NCBI GenBank assembly: GCA_946803715.1
Contig: CAMPET010000086.1
Span: 231,422 to 257,442, forward strand
Reading direction: 5' to 3'
Source of the DNA: Beroe ovata
Taxonomy: Eukaryota > Ctenophora > Nuda > Beroida > Beroidae
Length of the DNA: 26,021 nt
Of this stretch, positions 9,170 through 24,908 are shown piece by piece (within the stretch, counting starts at the first letter, position 1; each line of letters begins with the position of its first letter). Position numbers and translations under genes: made by a program. A model generated the notes under the pieces. The model ran no database searches. It was not told the DNA's origin and saw only the letters and a program-made list of their open reading frames with translations.

Positions 9170-9394
9170 GACAGAGTGGTCTGTACGGAACCCCACGGTT
9201 TCGATTCCTTGTTTAACATGCCGTACAGCAAGGATCTCCACCGTGTTCGCCAGGCTAGGCACATAACCACTCTGTCTTGACCAAAGTCGATTTTATAAGT
9301 CTCGTTGTTTCCTTGTGTTAAACAACGAGTGCCTAAACAGTACTCCATTACAACGAGAAGATGTTGTACTTGTATATTCTAAGTGTTAGAATAT
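9170..9394. repeat. Cluster of hairpins downstream of the fusion gene
   Basis: A two-storey stem is present: GACAGAGTGGT (9170-9180) pairs with 9266-9276, and inside it CTGTACGG (9181-9188) pairs with 9221-9228. Two more perfect hairpins follow: CTCGTTGTTT (9301-9310) with 9320-9329, and ATATTCTAA (9374-9382) with 9386-9394. It lies about 300-500 bases past the stop codon of the fusion gene, so it could be in its 3' untranslated region. Confidence 0.6.
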
Positions 9395-9678
9395 GTTATC
9401 CCCTGCACGAATCATGAATCACGGAACCATCTCTGGGTTAATCATGTTTTACTCTCAGTGAATGCTCATGCTGATCGGATCGGATCGAATTGCCTTGTTA
9501 ACGCGAACGTCCATGTCTCTGGTCTCCCTGGCAACTTCTGCAACACTCATGCTTAACACGCCTCTGCCCTCACCACAACAACCGCGACGACATCGGAACG
9601 AGTAACGACCCCAACAACTTCACTCCAATTACATACCACCCGAACCAGACACAAGTCTGCCACTATTATAATGAAGCT

Positions 9679-11635
9679 CTACACGGTATGCTCGAGGACG
9701 GGAGCACCTTTGATTCCCTCCACGGACCTGGGATCAGCCTGGAACGCCAGGGCGATGATTAACCGGTGCTCCGGCACCACTCTAGAGGGGTATACTATCT
9801 GAAATGGGGATGAAAAAATGAAGAGGGGAAGCTATCTGATATCGGCATAAAATTCGAAGTGAGGAGCTATCTAGAGGTGGAGAATGTTGCTTTTGATGTT
9901 CAGGGCTTCGTGAAACTGAAACTGATAAACAGCTGCTGGATGGAAATTCTTTTCACCTTGCTGCCATTCACATGGCTGGTGAACATTTAGAATCAAGATA
10001 AGAAAACAAACCTGCATTATATCTCGGGGCTTAATGAGATGAAATTGGATCTTGTTGATCAATTGTTGTAGCACAGTCTTCAAATCGCGATCTGGCAACA
10101 AATCGTCTTGTTAAGTTCCGGTAAGCCATCTTTGTCGGTAAGAAAATTGGTAATGGCTCTCACAATAATCTTCAAATACTACGTTTTCTACCATGAATTT
10201 ACTTACCATCATGCTTGGCAACAAAAGCTTTTCCCCATCTGATTGCAGCATTGAACTTGGCAATCTCATCAATGTCCAGATCCCGGGCAAACACCAACTG
10301 GAGAACGTGCTCCGAGAGACTGCAGAACTTGGGAAGACTCAGAACCTATTGGGAGACAGGGAAATGTACGGGATGAAGTTGAAATGTCATAGAGGTTCTG
10401 TGTCATCCTATTGGATGATTTCAGATAATTTTCAAGAAAACCCCACCCCCGATCCCATGCACTGGCCTTCCCTACCTCTCTGATATTTTGATCAACAAAC
10501 TGTAGTAGCTTGTGTAGCATACTCTTCACAGATTTGTACTGGATGTTATGTTCCATTGCGTTGAGCATGTCGATCACAGTCTCAAATGAGATAGCAGAGG
10601 GGAGGATCTTCAGACATGCTTCCCTGAGCTCTGGCAGATCAAATCTGGGAATTAAAGTTGCTTCTTTAGGAGTGCGTTTCTCAAGTTATAGTCATTACTT
10701 CAATATCAGCTGATACCAATGCCCAACATCGTACAATTGTTCGTACAATGGATAATGATACGAACGATTGGACCGGATGAGATCAAATTTGAGGGAATTG
10801 GGAGCGATAATTCTTTTCAGAAACTCGGGAATATTCTGAGTGACTCTTTTCCAAACAAACCTGTCTGCAGCCGCTATAAGGCTAGGAAGATGACTGGTGA
10901 CAATGTAACAACTACCCGTGTGAATGTACTGTAGTACCACACTCATAACTTTTCCCTCAAACTCTTCAACAACTACCTGGCAGGGCAGGGCATTTCGTGT
11001 TTAATATGCTATCCATTCGGAGAAAAATGAAAGTTTCTATACCTGCACTTCCACAGAAATGATAAATAAAGCTGCTGCATTAATAATCCATTTAGAAAAA
11101 TCCTCTTGTTCCGAAGGAATAAAACTTGGAAAATCAATGATCATTCGAACGATTTTATCTCACTTTTGGAAGGGCTATTTTCTGCTTTTCGCTGTGAACG
11201 GAGGTGGAGGCCTTGTTTTTGCGGGGACCGTCAGAGGGATTGAGATTATACTCCCGTCTCTCTTTAGGACGGAGAATCCGACTGTCAAAATCGTGAAGTG
11301 GAGCAGTCACCAGCAACTTCTGGAGCACTCTGGTAAATTGAAATGCGGGTGGTAAGTGAGAAAGTGGAGGGGTAATGTACTTATGTTCATGTCAACCTTT
11401 GTCCCAGCTTACAACGTACCGACACCTAACAGCCATGATCGCCCGGATACCAAACAGCAAACTCTTATTCTTCCCCGCTACGATCACCACATCGCACAGT
11501 TCTGTCAGGGAGTTGGATATGTACTCGCTTTCCAAATCCTTCCCCAGTTTGTTAGCGTTCTCGTATCGTTCAAACACAGCGTCAAGGAGTGGAGATTGGG
11601 GTCGGACTGCGCCAAATGGAAGCCAAGTTCCTCGA
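9679..11635 (-). other. BTB/POZ and BACK domains at the C-terminus of the fusion protein
   Basis: Residues about 523-859. Exon 11635-11426 carries SPLLDAVFERYENANKL and the BTB start ELCDVVIVAGKNKSLLFGIR. Exon 11329-11164 adds RVLQKLLVTAP and a basic insert of about 45 residues. Exon 10976-10861 closes the BTB fold with VVVEEFEGKVMSVVLQYIHT. BACK follows: RFDLPELREACLKILPSAIS and NIQYKSVKSMLHKLLQFVDQ (10644-10476); SLSEHVLQLVFARDLDIDEI and FNAAIRWGKAFV (10345-10207); LKTVLQQLINKIQFHLIKPR (10106-10012); VVPEHRLIIALAFQADPRSV and stop (9798-9679). From memory the closest family is the insect serine-enriched protein (Gprs) type, which has the same long BTB insert. That subfamily call is less sure than the BTB-BACK call. 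Confidence 0.82.
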
Positions 11636-12738
11636 CTGAGGTTAGATTTCACAAAATAACTTTCAGCCAGAAACTATCTTGATGATAAAATACAGCGGAA
11701 TTCACGAATTTGTACCCGTTTTCCATATGACAGTCCCGTTTCTTCGATTCTGTGTCGATTTTGAACTTTTGAACCAAATCACCTGAATTAAGCATCACCA
11801 AATCACCTTAAATTGGAATGAGAATGAGGATCTATTTCAATTATAATGATGATCTAATTCAAGTTATTTCAAATACCCTCATAGGAACAAACCTAACATC
11901 TGATGCCGCGTCCTTTCGATCATTATCTTGAATTTAGAAGCGTTGTAAGCAGAATGCTGACCGTTGACAATCTTACAGAGAATGAAATCGCGGAAATTGT
12001 TGTCCTAGTGATTGGAAAAACGGTTAACAATAGAGTATATCTGCATCAATCTTCAGCAAATGTCAGGAATAGTGTGATACGCACACGTTGGAAGACATAA
12101 TCTGGACTACATTGTGGACCGAAGAGCTTGACACCATTCTTTGCTACGAGGGAAACCTGGGGAAATGTTTCCGAGTTTAAAAACCGGATTTTGTCTTGCA
12201 GAACACATTGCCAGCGTAAACTGGCAAATTGAGTGAATTCTACAACTTGAAACAAATAACTCGCGTGCGCGCGCTATCTATTTAGATTTTGTTTTCGCGC
12301 GCGACGTTGAGTTGTGTGGTCCCACATCAAAATGGGACAAATTCATTTGAGCACAACTGCAGTATTTATACCAAAATTGGCATTTGCAGAGCAAGTCGTG
12401 GCAATGTGTTTTGGGGAAATAAGTTCGATTTATTTATATCTCACGCAGATCAGAGCTCATCAAAAGGTGCGAAAACTTGATTAAAGTTTGAAGAAATTGA
12501 GCCTATTGTAATCTTGATAAACTCATTCAAGTGAAGATAAAGTTTGTACATCTATGAATTAATCTGTGTCACTTACGTTGTATCCACCTGAACTCACAGG
12601 TCGCACCACAATAAATACGTGTAGGAAATGCGACTTTATACATGACGGTCTGAATCGAACTGTCGGCCCATCAAGAAACACCAAACACACAATATCGTTC
12701 CCAATATGACGCTTTCTTTGTAGCTGAAAACGATGAGG

Positions 12739-12770
<32 letters not shown>

Positions 12771-15700
12771 ACTGCACAGATGTAGTGTAAGTTACATACA
12801 CGACCGTATCAATTATACATAGGTCGCTACTACTACAGTCACAGTTTAATGCATTCGTGGACTTAGCACGTTGTTGCTAATGTGGTCTCCAGCAAAGAAG
12901 AATGTGGAGTAACATGGTGTCAATGAGTGGTAGTGGTGTCAAGGGATGTGGACTAAAGTGGTGTCAAGGGATGTGGACTCAAGTGGTGTCAAGGGATGTG
13001 GACTCAAGTGGTGTCAAGGGATGTGGACTCAAGTGGTGTCAAGCTGTGTCAAAAAACATTGATCACAGTTGATAAGTGGTGTCAAGCACTGTTTTTGGGG
13101 AACTGGTGTCAAGTTGGTTTTCCCGCATTACCTGCTGTGGATCCTCATAAGAATACGGAAGGAGCGTTGACACGTGGAACATGAACTCATTTCCTGTAAT
13201 AGTTACCATGGAAACACCTCATTAACTGTAAACATATGACTGCTAAGTGTTAACATATCACATATGACAACACTCAACTGCTGTTGACACAGCTGTCCTG
13301 CATAGGTAAATCGACAGTCTTATATTCTCAATCTCATAATATTCTGACATTTCTCATAATAACTCTCTCATTTCAAATTCAATCTGGCCCTACTTCAAGA
13401 GACCAACTAAAATACATTTCATTTAAAAGCAGCTTCATTCAAATGAAAATTGAACATTCGTTCTCTATATTTGGCTTTATACAGGAACTGTTGGGTGGGG
13501 TTAGCAACGATTTAAATCTGTGGCAGATTGCAAAGTGGTTTCAAGAAGAGTTAAGGGGGGGGTATTTTTCTAAGTAGTGGTTAGTGGCAGGAATACCTAT
13601 TGCATGAAAAGTTCATGCAAAACAAGGAATTGCAATCAAAACGCTCACACAGCTGCAAGTAAACATTAACTCGTTCCTCCAGAAATTAATTAATCAATTA
13701 ACTAATTGGCCAATTAATTAGCTTCAAACCTCTCCACGTGGTAAAGACAGACTCTGTCCCGGTTTGGTTACTGATGGCATCCAATCCCCCGCGAAACCCT
13801 TTGAACCCCTTCAACGTGACCCTGACGATCGCAATAAAAATGTTCTGGTGAGAGATGTCATGTCTATTGACAAATCATTGATTTGAAATGAAATTATCTA
13901 GGAAATAGCCATTTCGGTCTGTTGCATTATAAAATGATAAATTTTTCATAGCCCATCAAACCTTAATCATCCCGTAAATCAACGTAAAACATTCAGTGTA
14001 GATTTCGGTGGCAGATCAGCCTACCTTTTCCCAAGGAGTCGAAGGAAGTCCTCAAATCTGGAGCTATCGGGTAGGTTACTGAAAATCTCTTCTTCGCTGC
14101 TCTGATACTCCTTCAGATAGACCACGCCCACCTGGTGGACAGAGAGAGAGAGGTGGTACTTGGGATGAGAAGGGAGTGGTTCCTTGAGGAGATGGGGCTA
14201 TAGAATTTGGGGTTTTGGGAATGGGGTGGCGTTTTGTAGAACAGGGTTTCGGGTTGAAGGGACGAGAGATCTCTAAAGGCAGTGAGTAATGATCTACTCA
14301 AAACATGATTCATCAAAATGGCTGAGTAGCACCCTTACTTCACATCCACATCTCACTTCACATATGATAATTCTGATGTCCAACACTCATCATCATATCA
14401 TAAGACTTGCACAATCTGAGAAAAATTTGGACAATGATACCTCGTACCTTTGATGTGCTCATCAACATCAACACAATACACGTACATGTTCTACATTGTA
14501 CACATCATGTTCCATGATAATCTTTGTGTTAATTAAACTTTTTAATACTACTTGAGGTAGGGTGTGAAAAGCATTACCAATTTCTATAGACCCAGACACA
14601 ATCATGACTACCACGATCTATTATACCGATATCACATTCCAATAAACCGCACCTTGAATTGTCGTTTGAAAAACGCCTCGTCCAGCTTCAGCAGCTCTCT
14701 CTTAGCGCGACTGTGTGATACCATAACGAATGGGTTGGTGAATCCCATTTCCTTTCCAACGGCCCTCACCACCTCTTCACGTTCATATCTGTAAATACAG
14801 CTACAGTGATATATGAGCTACTCCTGATATGAATTACTCCTGATCGTCATTTCATCATGATTCATGACGGAATTGAAATAGCAATTCCTTGTATTTATTA
14901 AAGTGCCAATTCTGTTACATAACCCCGGTTAAACGAATTTAATTCTATAACTTTCGATCAAAACACTGGGAGAAGCGTCATGGTAGGTATCGCATGGTGA
15001 GAGTTTTCTTACGAAACATGCATGGTATAACTACATGGTATTCTTACGGGACCTGTTAGCGGAAATGGCTGTCGGTTGTATAAGACCGTGAGCAATGTGA
15101 CAGTAGCCCCTGACAAGTATCCGGAAGTGCTCTCTCGTACCGGCTGTTACCTGGGAATTGCGTTGCAAAGTTATTTCCTCCGTTGCAAAGTTATTTCCTC
15201 CGTTGCAAGGTTATTTCACCCGACTCTGGTTTCTAGAAAGCTTATACAGTTCTGATGAAGTTTGCCATGCGTATAGAAACAAGCTCTATAGATACTAAAG
15301 ATCGTGTCCAATATGAACCGCTCATAACAAGGTCATTGATCCCTATCTTTCGTTTTCATGAAATAAGACGGGAAACATCCACGAAACATAGCTAGCCGTA
15401 TAACCACAGAAAAACATCGTTTTCCTAGAAACAAAAAACATTTCTCTCTGAAGAAACCTCCTGTTTGAAACTCAGAATGCACGGCCCCGCTCCATCTTCT
15501 ACTGTGTAATAGTTCCAGTGATCAAACCCGTTAAAGTGGACACGATAAATATCATCTTCATGAAGTTCGATCTGGGGGAAGAGTAATCGTGAAGGAGAGG
15601 AGAGGGGGATGAGGAAGGGGAGGAAAGGGGGAAAGAGGAAAGAAAACGGAATCAATATTTTCCAAGATCCAGATACATGCGGTATTCGCAGGGAATCTTT

Positions 15701-17519
15701 CATCTAAAACCTCTAAAATTATACTATGTTCCACTCCCTACCTCTATAACCACAGATTGTTCTACCCCCTACAACCACAGATTGTTCTACCCCCTACCCC
15801 TACAACCACAGGCTGTTCTACCCCCTACCCTACAACCACAGGTTGTTCTACCCCCACAGGTTGTTCTTAGTTCTATCCCCTAACCCTACAACCACATATT
15901 GTTCTACCCCCTACCCGTACAGCCCAGATTGATTTGATCCTCCCCAATACCTCAATTGGTGTGACCTCATGCGAGGGAATCTCAATCCAGAACTTCTCGT
16001 CACACTCACACAACTTGTTAGTGTTCAGGTGGTTACTCGTTATGCAATTTGTTTTGGGTGGTACATCTTGAAAACACTCCTGGAAAGAATAGAATAAAGG
16101 TCATGGAATCGATTAAAGATAGAGGGAATAGGCGACGGAAGGCTGGGCTACAGGATTGAAGAAAACTTGAGATAATTGTACTCTTTTTCTATTTTCCTGC
16201 GACGTTGTAGGCGTCAGTTTACAAAGGCCGTTGTCCCTACCTTCATCTGCGATTTTGCCAGTATGATGCTCTGAAAACTCCGCAGCTCAGCCATGAATCG
16301 CTCCGAACTTGTTTCGATGTAGGAGGACCCATAGTCGAGAGAGTCAGCGGCAGACCTTTCAGATTGATTACAATTGAGAGCAGATTGATCCAATGGCATT
16401 AATTAGGAAACATGTCGTGATTATTTGGTATTTGTGAGATGTAAGTGTCAATGCTAATTCACACCTAAACTCTCACACATAGAGTGCTTCCATTCAATCA
16501 CATACACACACAGATTCACACACAATACAGAACTCAATAAGATAGTCCATGCCTTATACAGTATAATTGCTCACAACTCAAGCTTGCTTTTTGATGCAGA
16601 TTGCAAAATATATAGGGGAGGGTCGCCACACATAATATTATAGATACATGTATGCAACATATTTCCAAATAAATACCTACTACCGATAATGTAACAAGAA
16701 ATGATTACAGTTATAGCACTTAGGTATGTACCTTTTACAATTCACATAATCATATATGGTGCCATATGGTACGAATATATTGCATCATAGCAAATGAACG
16801 TGTAGTCTCGTTGATCCTAAAATTCAATGTTTTTCTTCGGGAAAGTTTTCTACTTTAATTTTAATCATTGTATATTCATATCTAGCATGTAATCCTACCT
16901 GTCATTAGGGAGAGATCCAGAGTTTTGAAAATCGGCTAGTAATGCAGCTGGACAAAATCTCCCCTGATGAAAGAAGGTAACATTGATCCAAATTTGATAA
17001 CAGATTTGAATAATGAACAATGCCATAGCCACAACATGGCACTTGCCCTACATCACATACAATCTCGAGGGGCATACCTTGAACTTAGTAACAGCCCCAG
17101 AAACATCAATGTCTGTGCCTCTATGATTTGGACATGTTAGGCACATGGAATGGTTCTCAAACCTGAAAAAGAGTAGGTACCTAAATCACTCCTGTAATAG
17201 GTTAACGTAAAATATTGAATTTAGATAGGTAAATGGGTATATATATGACCTGAAAGTAGTGAGATTCAAAGGAATACCACACATCTGACATCTGAAGCAA
17301 TTCATGTGAACTCTCCCCACTGCAGGGAGGGTGATATTCGGGTCACAGTCAACTCTGAAAAAAATCTCAATGAGCTTAACAGTTTGGGCAGTGTCTCAAT
17401 TCTCATATTCTGAAAAATTGTCGTCAAATCTTGAAGGGCAATGGAACATTAATCTTGTACCTGTCCATTGCATCTTTGCAAACTAAGCACAGTTCCGTTG
17501 ACATTGATGCCATGGTCAT
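9679..17519 (-). CDS. LIM - RapGAP - BTB/POZ - BACK fusion protein, complete, 859 residues
   Basis: A predicted Rap GTPase-activating protein with a LIM finger in front and a BTB-BACK module behind. Exons: 17519-17461, 17354-17250, 17162-17078, 16963-16899, 16355-16241, 16079-15951, 15571-15458, 15150-15053, 14788-14653, 14131-14025, 13821-13730, 13193-13132, 12723-12577, 12156-12085, 12004-11893, 11782-11716, 11635-11426, 11329-11164, 10976-10861, 10644-10476, 10345-10207, 10106-10012 and 9798-9679 (stop TAG at 9681-9679). The sum is 2580 bases, in phase throughout. The start ATG at 17519 has an in-frame TAA just upstream; a second ATG follows six bases later. The protein probably acts at membrane-cytoskeleton sites, switching off Rap; BTB-BACK proteins often dimerise and recruit Cullin-3. 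Both roles are inferred from the domains. The alternative, two genes with a boundary near 12.3-12.6 kb, is disfavoured because the Rap1GAP tail continues across that point. Confidence 0.85.
12739..12769. repeat. (GT)n microsatellite beside a RapGAP exon
   Basis: Uninterrupted GT run in the intron just upstream, in gene sense, of exon 12723-12577. On the coding strand it is a CA run ending about 16 bases before the splice acceptor. Confidence 0.97.
12914..13112. repeat. 25-base minisatellite (AGTGGTGTCAAGGGATGTGGACTCA) in a RapGAP intron
   Basis: About four near-perfect 25-base copies at 12933-13040, with decayed copies on both sides. They lie in the intron 12724-13131 and again are built around GTGGTGTCAA. 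Confidence 0.93.
13684..13720. repeat. AT-rich palindromic patch in a RapGAP intron
   Basis: Alternating TAATTAATT-type sequence with a self-complementary TAATTGGCCAATTA core, at the gene-sense start of the intron 13194-13729. The rest of that 536-base intron shows no coding match or clear repeat. Confidence 0.6.
15161..15220. repeat. 20-base tandem repeat, three copies, next to a RapGAP splice acceptor
   Basis: CGTTGCAAAGTTATTTCCTC occurs three times at exact 20-base spacing, the third copy slightly changed. It begins ten bases from exon 15150-15053, so on the coding strand it supplies the sequence leading into the acceptor. Confidence 0.95.
15741..15906. repeat. Minisatellite of ACAACCACAGGTTGTTCTACCCCCT units in a RapGAP intron
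   Basis: Five to six copies of a 25-31-base unit, varying by short C-rich insertions, in the intron 15572-15950. The same intron also has a purine-rich run at 15585-15650 (pyrimidine tract on the coding strand). Confidence 0.9.
17078..17519 (-). other. LIM zinc-binding domain at the N-terminus of the fusion protein
   Basis: Three exons (17519-17461, 17354-17250, 17162-17078) encode residues 1-83. The eight ligands fit the LIM pattern: C11 and C14 (LCLVC), H36 and C39 (RVHMNC), C42 and C45 (RCQMC), C62 and C65 (MCLTC). Spacings are C-x2-C-x21-H-x2-C-x2-C-x2-C-x16-C-x2-C, all within the family range. LIM domains bind proteins, often at the actin cytoskeleton or cell junctions. The next two exons (16963-16899 and 16355-16241) encode a linker without a recognised domain, ending SERFMAELRSFQSIILAKSQ. 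I see no GoLoco motif of the kind found before the GAP domain in some Rap1GAPs. Confidence 0.85.
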
Positions 17520-18098
17520 ATCTTCATGAAATTAAACATACATCTTTTTCATTTATGGAAGCACATTACCTGAAGAAATTTCTGATCAATTAATTCTGAT
17601 ACAGAATATTTGTGACATTTGAATTTAATAACTGCTTCAAAGTGGAGAATTGTACTCTGGAAAGGTGACTGTATACAGAACCATAAGCTGATGCTTTTTC
17701 TGAAGTAGAACATCTCATATTTATCAGTGAGACACGTCACATATGATCCATGTATGATATGGATGCATGTGATGCATGTATGATATGGATTATGCAAATT
17801 GAGTGTTTCTGATCTCAGATATGCAACTGGGGCAAGTAAATGAGACAAAGAGTTTTTATATTTCTTTAATGAGACAAATAATTCTTCACTGATTCAATGA
17901 TTCAAAAGTCTGCAGTAGAAGTTAGTTCTTTTATGTATCATTGTCTGAGTCTCACCAATGAAAAGTTCCAGTATATCTAGTAAATGGTGTGAAAAAAATC
18001 TAGTAATGATCGTGAATAAGGAAATTGAATAATGAAATTGAATAAATTAAATTTTTTATGTAATTATTCCGAAAAACTGCAGAGCAATTCGACGTGCG

Positions 18099-18249
18099 TT
18101 GTCGATCGATGATAGCCCCTGTCGAGAATTTCGTTTTGCGCGCGCGCGGCTCAAACTTATTCTCGAACTTATTCTCGAACTTATTCTCGAACTTATTCTG
18201 ACGCAAGCCGCTTCGCGGCTTGCATCAGCGGTCTAGCATCGCCAGACAA
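18099..18249. mobile_element. 151-base miniature inverted-repeat element, family TTGTC, copy B
   Basis: It shares about 50 bases at its left end (TTGTCGATCGATGATAGCCC, GTCGAGAATTTCGTTTTGCG) and about 36 at its right end (CTTGCATCAGCGGTCTAGCA, CGCCAGACAA) with copy A at 8374-8461. The flanks are an eight-base direct repeat, GACGTGCG (18091-18098 and 18250-18257). Between the ends it carries an expansion of a 12-base unit, CTTATTCTCGAA, about four copies at 18156-18199, and a small hairpin GCAAGCCGC/GCGGCTTGC. Confidence 0.88.
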
Positions 18250-18685
18250 GACGTGCGCTTTCATAATGATCATCAAATGTTGATGTCAGAGAGATCCGCG
18301 CGCGAAAATTACAGAGGTCAGATAAAATTTGAAAAAAACGTTGCAGTTATAGAGCTAAAAAGTATCAGTTAAGCCTGTGCGCTTCCAAAAGTATAGCATT
18401 ATGTGATCATGATGTGGACGTGCCGATGCGTGCGAGGCTCAACAAGGTCGTGCCGCGCGAACATTATATGTGCAATATACACTGTATTATACAGGCCGCA
18501 CTCGCTACACCCCGGCATGGCCATGGCGCAGTGTGCAGTGCAGTGCATCAGATCAGATGCACTGCATCTGTATTTAATTTCGTGATTCATATTTCTTAAG
18601 ATCAGATCACGTTCACACTCACATTAACACCGCACTATTCACTAAATGCACCGTACAAATAATATTGATCAGTGAAGCTTCAGTT

Positions 18686-18756
18686 TGCCGGATGTTATAT
18701 TATCTGTCCACTGTTTCTTGCGCGCGCAAGAAACAGCGGACAGATAACATCCGGCA
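18686..18756. mobile_element. 71-base almost perfectly palindromic element with 10-base target-site duplication
   Basis: The ends are perfect inverted repeats TGCCGGATGTTAT. Apart from a five-base insertion (ATTAT) and one mismatch in the left arm, the whole element is one palindrome centred on CGCGCG, about 34 bases per arm. AGCTTCAGTT flanks it on both sides (18676-18685 and 18757-18766). This is the signature of cut-and-paste transposition; a 10-base duplication would suit Mutator-like elements, but that assignment is inferred. Confidence 0.88.
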
Positions 18757-19098
18757 AGCTTCAGTTGTTAACACATTAACAAAATGAAAATCAAATTGTG
18801 CGGCAAATGCAAAATATTCCAGCATCAAATGAAACTAGAAGTAGAATGATCAATGATCATCTGATCACTGAAAGTGAAATTGCTTAATGCACATTAGGGA
18901 CATTAGGGTGATGATCAATGTCCAATGTCCCGGCCTACAGCCAATGTAAGTAAAAGTAAAACTAAATGCCAAGCCATAACCAATTTGAATAAGAGGTTAT
19001 AATAATGGTTATATAGAGGGATTACTGAGTATGTGATCGGGATCTGGGTCAAAAATCGGAATGCGCTGTCCAATTCACTGAGATGAGTCTGACCGTGC

Positions 19099-24680
<5,582 letters not shown>

Positions 24681-24908
24681 TTAAAATGAAAATCTTAGTC
24701 TAATTAATTTTCAACAAAACACTCTTTGCTTGAAAGCGCGGGACGCGCAGAAACCGCGCGCGATCTCTGTGAAAGATCAGAGCGTTAATTACATTACTGC
24801 GCGAATATACCTACTATTAACGGCATCATTTGCTAGTACATTGTGCGCAATCATCATACACCACTGGTAAGGTGTCCACATACGTGGACGTAGTCCTTAA
24901 TGGGTTAA

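Larger units (their letters stand above)
7848..9678. other. Intergenic region between the fusion gene and DNMT1
   Basis: This 1.8-kb gap separates the stop codon of the LIM-RapGAP-BTB gene from the DNMT1 start, so it should hold the 3' end of one and the promoter of the other. It contains the candidate exon 7996-8118, an ATAA repeat, an undetermined base at 8232, three inverted-repeat elements (8233-8340, 8374-8461, 8523-8703) and hairpins at 9170-9394. I saw no TATA-type promoter and no clear AATAAA on the minus strand near the stop. From 9395 to 9678 I see nothing recognisable. Confidence 0.7.
11716..16079 (-). other. Rap1GAP-type GTPase-activating domain and its conserved tail
   Basis: Residues about 144-522. 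Signals in order: KFWIEIPSHEVTPIE (16079-15951); YRVHFNGFDHWNYYTV (15571-15458); REHFRILVRGYCHIAHGL (15150-15053); GFTNPFVMVSHSRA (14788-14653); VGVVYLKEYQSSEEEIFSN (14131-14025); GFKGFRGGLDAISNQTGTES (13821-13730); NEFMFHVSTLLPY (13193-13132); and LQRKRHIGNDIVCLVF with SHFLHVFIVV (12723-12577). The HIGND motif holds the asparagine thumb (N398) that RapGAPs use instead of an arginine finger, so catalysis should be intact. Three more exons (12156-12085, 12004-11893, 11782-11716) match the segment following the GAP domain in Rap1GAP: SLVAKNGVKLFGP, NNFRDFILCKIVNG and ASKFKIMIERTRHQML. Confidence 0.9.
17520..19098. other. Intergenic region between ISWI and the fusion gene
   Basis: About 1.6 kb between the ISWI stop codon and the start codon of the LIM-RapGAP-BTB gene. 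It holds two miniature elements with target-site duplications (18099-18249 and 18686-18756). Near 17740-17795 there are short repeats of ATGATATGGAT. The rest is AT-rich and shows no convincing coding frame, RNA gene or promoter motif. Open frames at 18399-18599 overlap one another on both strands and have no family resemblance, so I do not call a gene. Confidence 0.7.

Noticed and set aside
9181-9240. Possible tRNA, because GGTTTCGATTCC resembles a T-arm
   Set aside because: No matching acceptor, D or anticodon stems could be drawn; the segment is better explained as a hairpin loop.
9679-12577. A separate BTB gene starting near 12.2 kb
   Set aside because: No ATG start is found there, the preceding exon has a perfect GTAAGT donor, and exons 12156-11716 encode the Rap1GAP tail in continuous phase. 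Kept only as the alternative that transcripts should exclude.
18399-18599. Small protein gene on either strand
   Set aside because: Three overlapping short frames on both strands in a CpG/GCA-rich segment, none with family resemblance, splice support or start context.
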